Shown in pieces: positions 14,161-14,620 of a stretch of DNA of 14,620 bases. Every line of letters begins with the position of its first letter. The first letter of the stretch is position 1. Position numbers and translations under genes: made by a program. The notes below the pieces were generated by a model. It searched no databases and was not told the origin of the DNA. It saw nothing but the letters and a program-made list of their open reading frames with translations. This DNA comes from UMGS1663 sp963621995 (GTDB lineage: Bacteria > Bacillota > Clostridia > TANB77 > CAG-508): assembly GCA_963621995.1 (NCBI GenBank), contig CAVFFZ010000029.1:1-14620 (forward strand), given 5' to 3'.

Positions 14161-14544
14161 TTAAATATTATAAGTATTTATACATTTTCCAAGTACCATT
14201 TCTCTTGCTGAATACGCTATCATATTCATTGCTCCAACCCACTTCATTTGATCTTCTTCTTTTAATTTTTCATCAATGTTTTGGTATTTTTTCATCTCAT
14301 TTATCAACATATTTTCCATATCTGTAGCTCTAGCATCTACTTCTAATAAATAATCTGTTAGTGTATCTTCCATTAACATTTTTGTATAAACTGGTTTCAT
14401 TTCTTCCTTTAAAAATTTTAATCTTAGCCTTCCATATCTTCCAATTTTAGGTTTAACTTTTCCATTGTCCAATATTAAATTTGGTATTAAATAATCTCCA
14501 TATCTTGAATATGTTATTGGCTTTTTTTTAGTTTTCTCACTCAT
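14161..14544 (-). CDS. tnpV: TnpV family transposon-encoded protein
   Basis: A 127-residue protein matching the TnpV family by its N-terminal ITYSRYGDYLIPNLIL, then IGRYGRLRLKFLKEE, a helical middle (VDARATDMENMLINEM) and the QMKWVGAMNMI element near the C-terminus. TnpV is an accessory gene carried by Tn4451/Tn4453-type and related mobilisable elements of Clostridia; its biochemical role is not established. The length is normal and the start is firm (AGGAGGAATTTAT before the ATG). The gene is followed by a strong terminator and preceded by an 18-base hairpin. It indicates a mobile element continuing beyond the right edge; no recombinase is inside the window. Confidence 0.88.
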   Translation of the reverse strand: MSEKTKKKPITYSRYGDYLIPNLILDNGKVKPKIGRYGRLRLKFLKEEMKPVYTKMLMEDTLTDYLLEVDARATDMENMLINEMKKYQNIDEKLKEEDQMKWVGAMNMIAYSAREMVLGKCINTYNI

Positions 14545-14556
14545 ATAAATTCCTCC

Positions 14557-14599
14557 TTCTATTAGAAATGGTAAAATTAAATTACCGTTTTTAATAGAA
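14557..14599. repeat. 18-base inverted repeat in the tnpV leader
   Basis: TTCTATTAGAAATGGTAA (14557-14574) pairs with TTACCGTTTTTAATAGAA (14582-14599) around a 7-base loop. Both non-Watson-Crick positions are G-U pairs in plus-strand RNA but A-C mismatches in minus-strand RNA, so the fold is better on the plus strand. The inner edge abuts the tnpV ribosome binding site. It could be a terminator for a plus-strand transcript, an operator or a recombination site. Confidence 0.45.
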
Positions 14600-14620
14600 A
14601 AAAAGACACATAATTAAAAC

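Noticed and set aside
13940..14327. Two short plus-strand ORFs
   Set aside because: One covers the palindrome cluster and the other is antisense to tnpV; neither has a start signal or protein-like composition.

Overview
This is a very AT-rich window (GC by eye about one quarter) with strong AGGAGG-type ribosome binding sites, TTG/GTG starts, a TnpV-family gene and a phage-type tyrosine integrase. Together these point to a low-GC Bacillota, most likely a gut-type Clostridia. The species cannot be named from the sequence alone.

Left part (1-1353, all minus strand): a truncated histidine-phosphatase gene, a GNAT acetyltransferase and a FlaR-like P-loop kinase form a small run of housekeeping or accessory genes. 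A divergent intergenic region with helically phased CCC motifs leads into the plus-strand integrase (1548-2747). A 496-base gene-free stretch follows (2748-3243). It looks like a recombination site: paired TYCCCAA motifs at an 11-base pitch lie on both sides of a short GC-rich islet, and an orphan minus-strand terminator sits beside the islet. A small plus-strand gene of unknown function ends at a terminator shared with the convergent minus-strand genes.

Centre and right (3550-13912, all minus strand): a defence island made of cassettes, several of which have their own promoter or terminator. Read in the direction of transcription it runs: MazG-like pyrophosphohydrolase, ApeA-like HEPN protein, PD-(D/E)XK nuclease fused to a DUF2075 helicase; then an operon of small membrane protein, reverse transcriptase and a 387-aa unknown with weak HEPN-like features; then an XRE-Fic protein; then a seven-helix membrane protein overlapping an HNH-type protein. 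At the far right, a TnpV-family gene with a strong terminator marks another mobile element.

The most promising undescribed systems are the membrane protein / reverse transcriptase / 387-aa operon (6598-9511) and the membrane protein / HNH pair (3550-5285). ApeA sits between MazG and DUF2075, which may reflect cassette insertion. A 19-base imperfect direct repeat (1457-1475 and 13988-14006) brackets the integrase and all the defence genes and is a candidate island boundary, in competition with the att-like site at 2885-3183.
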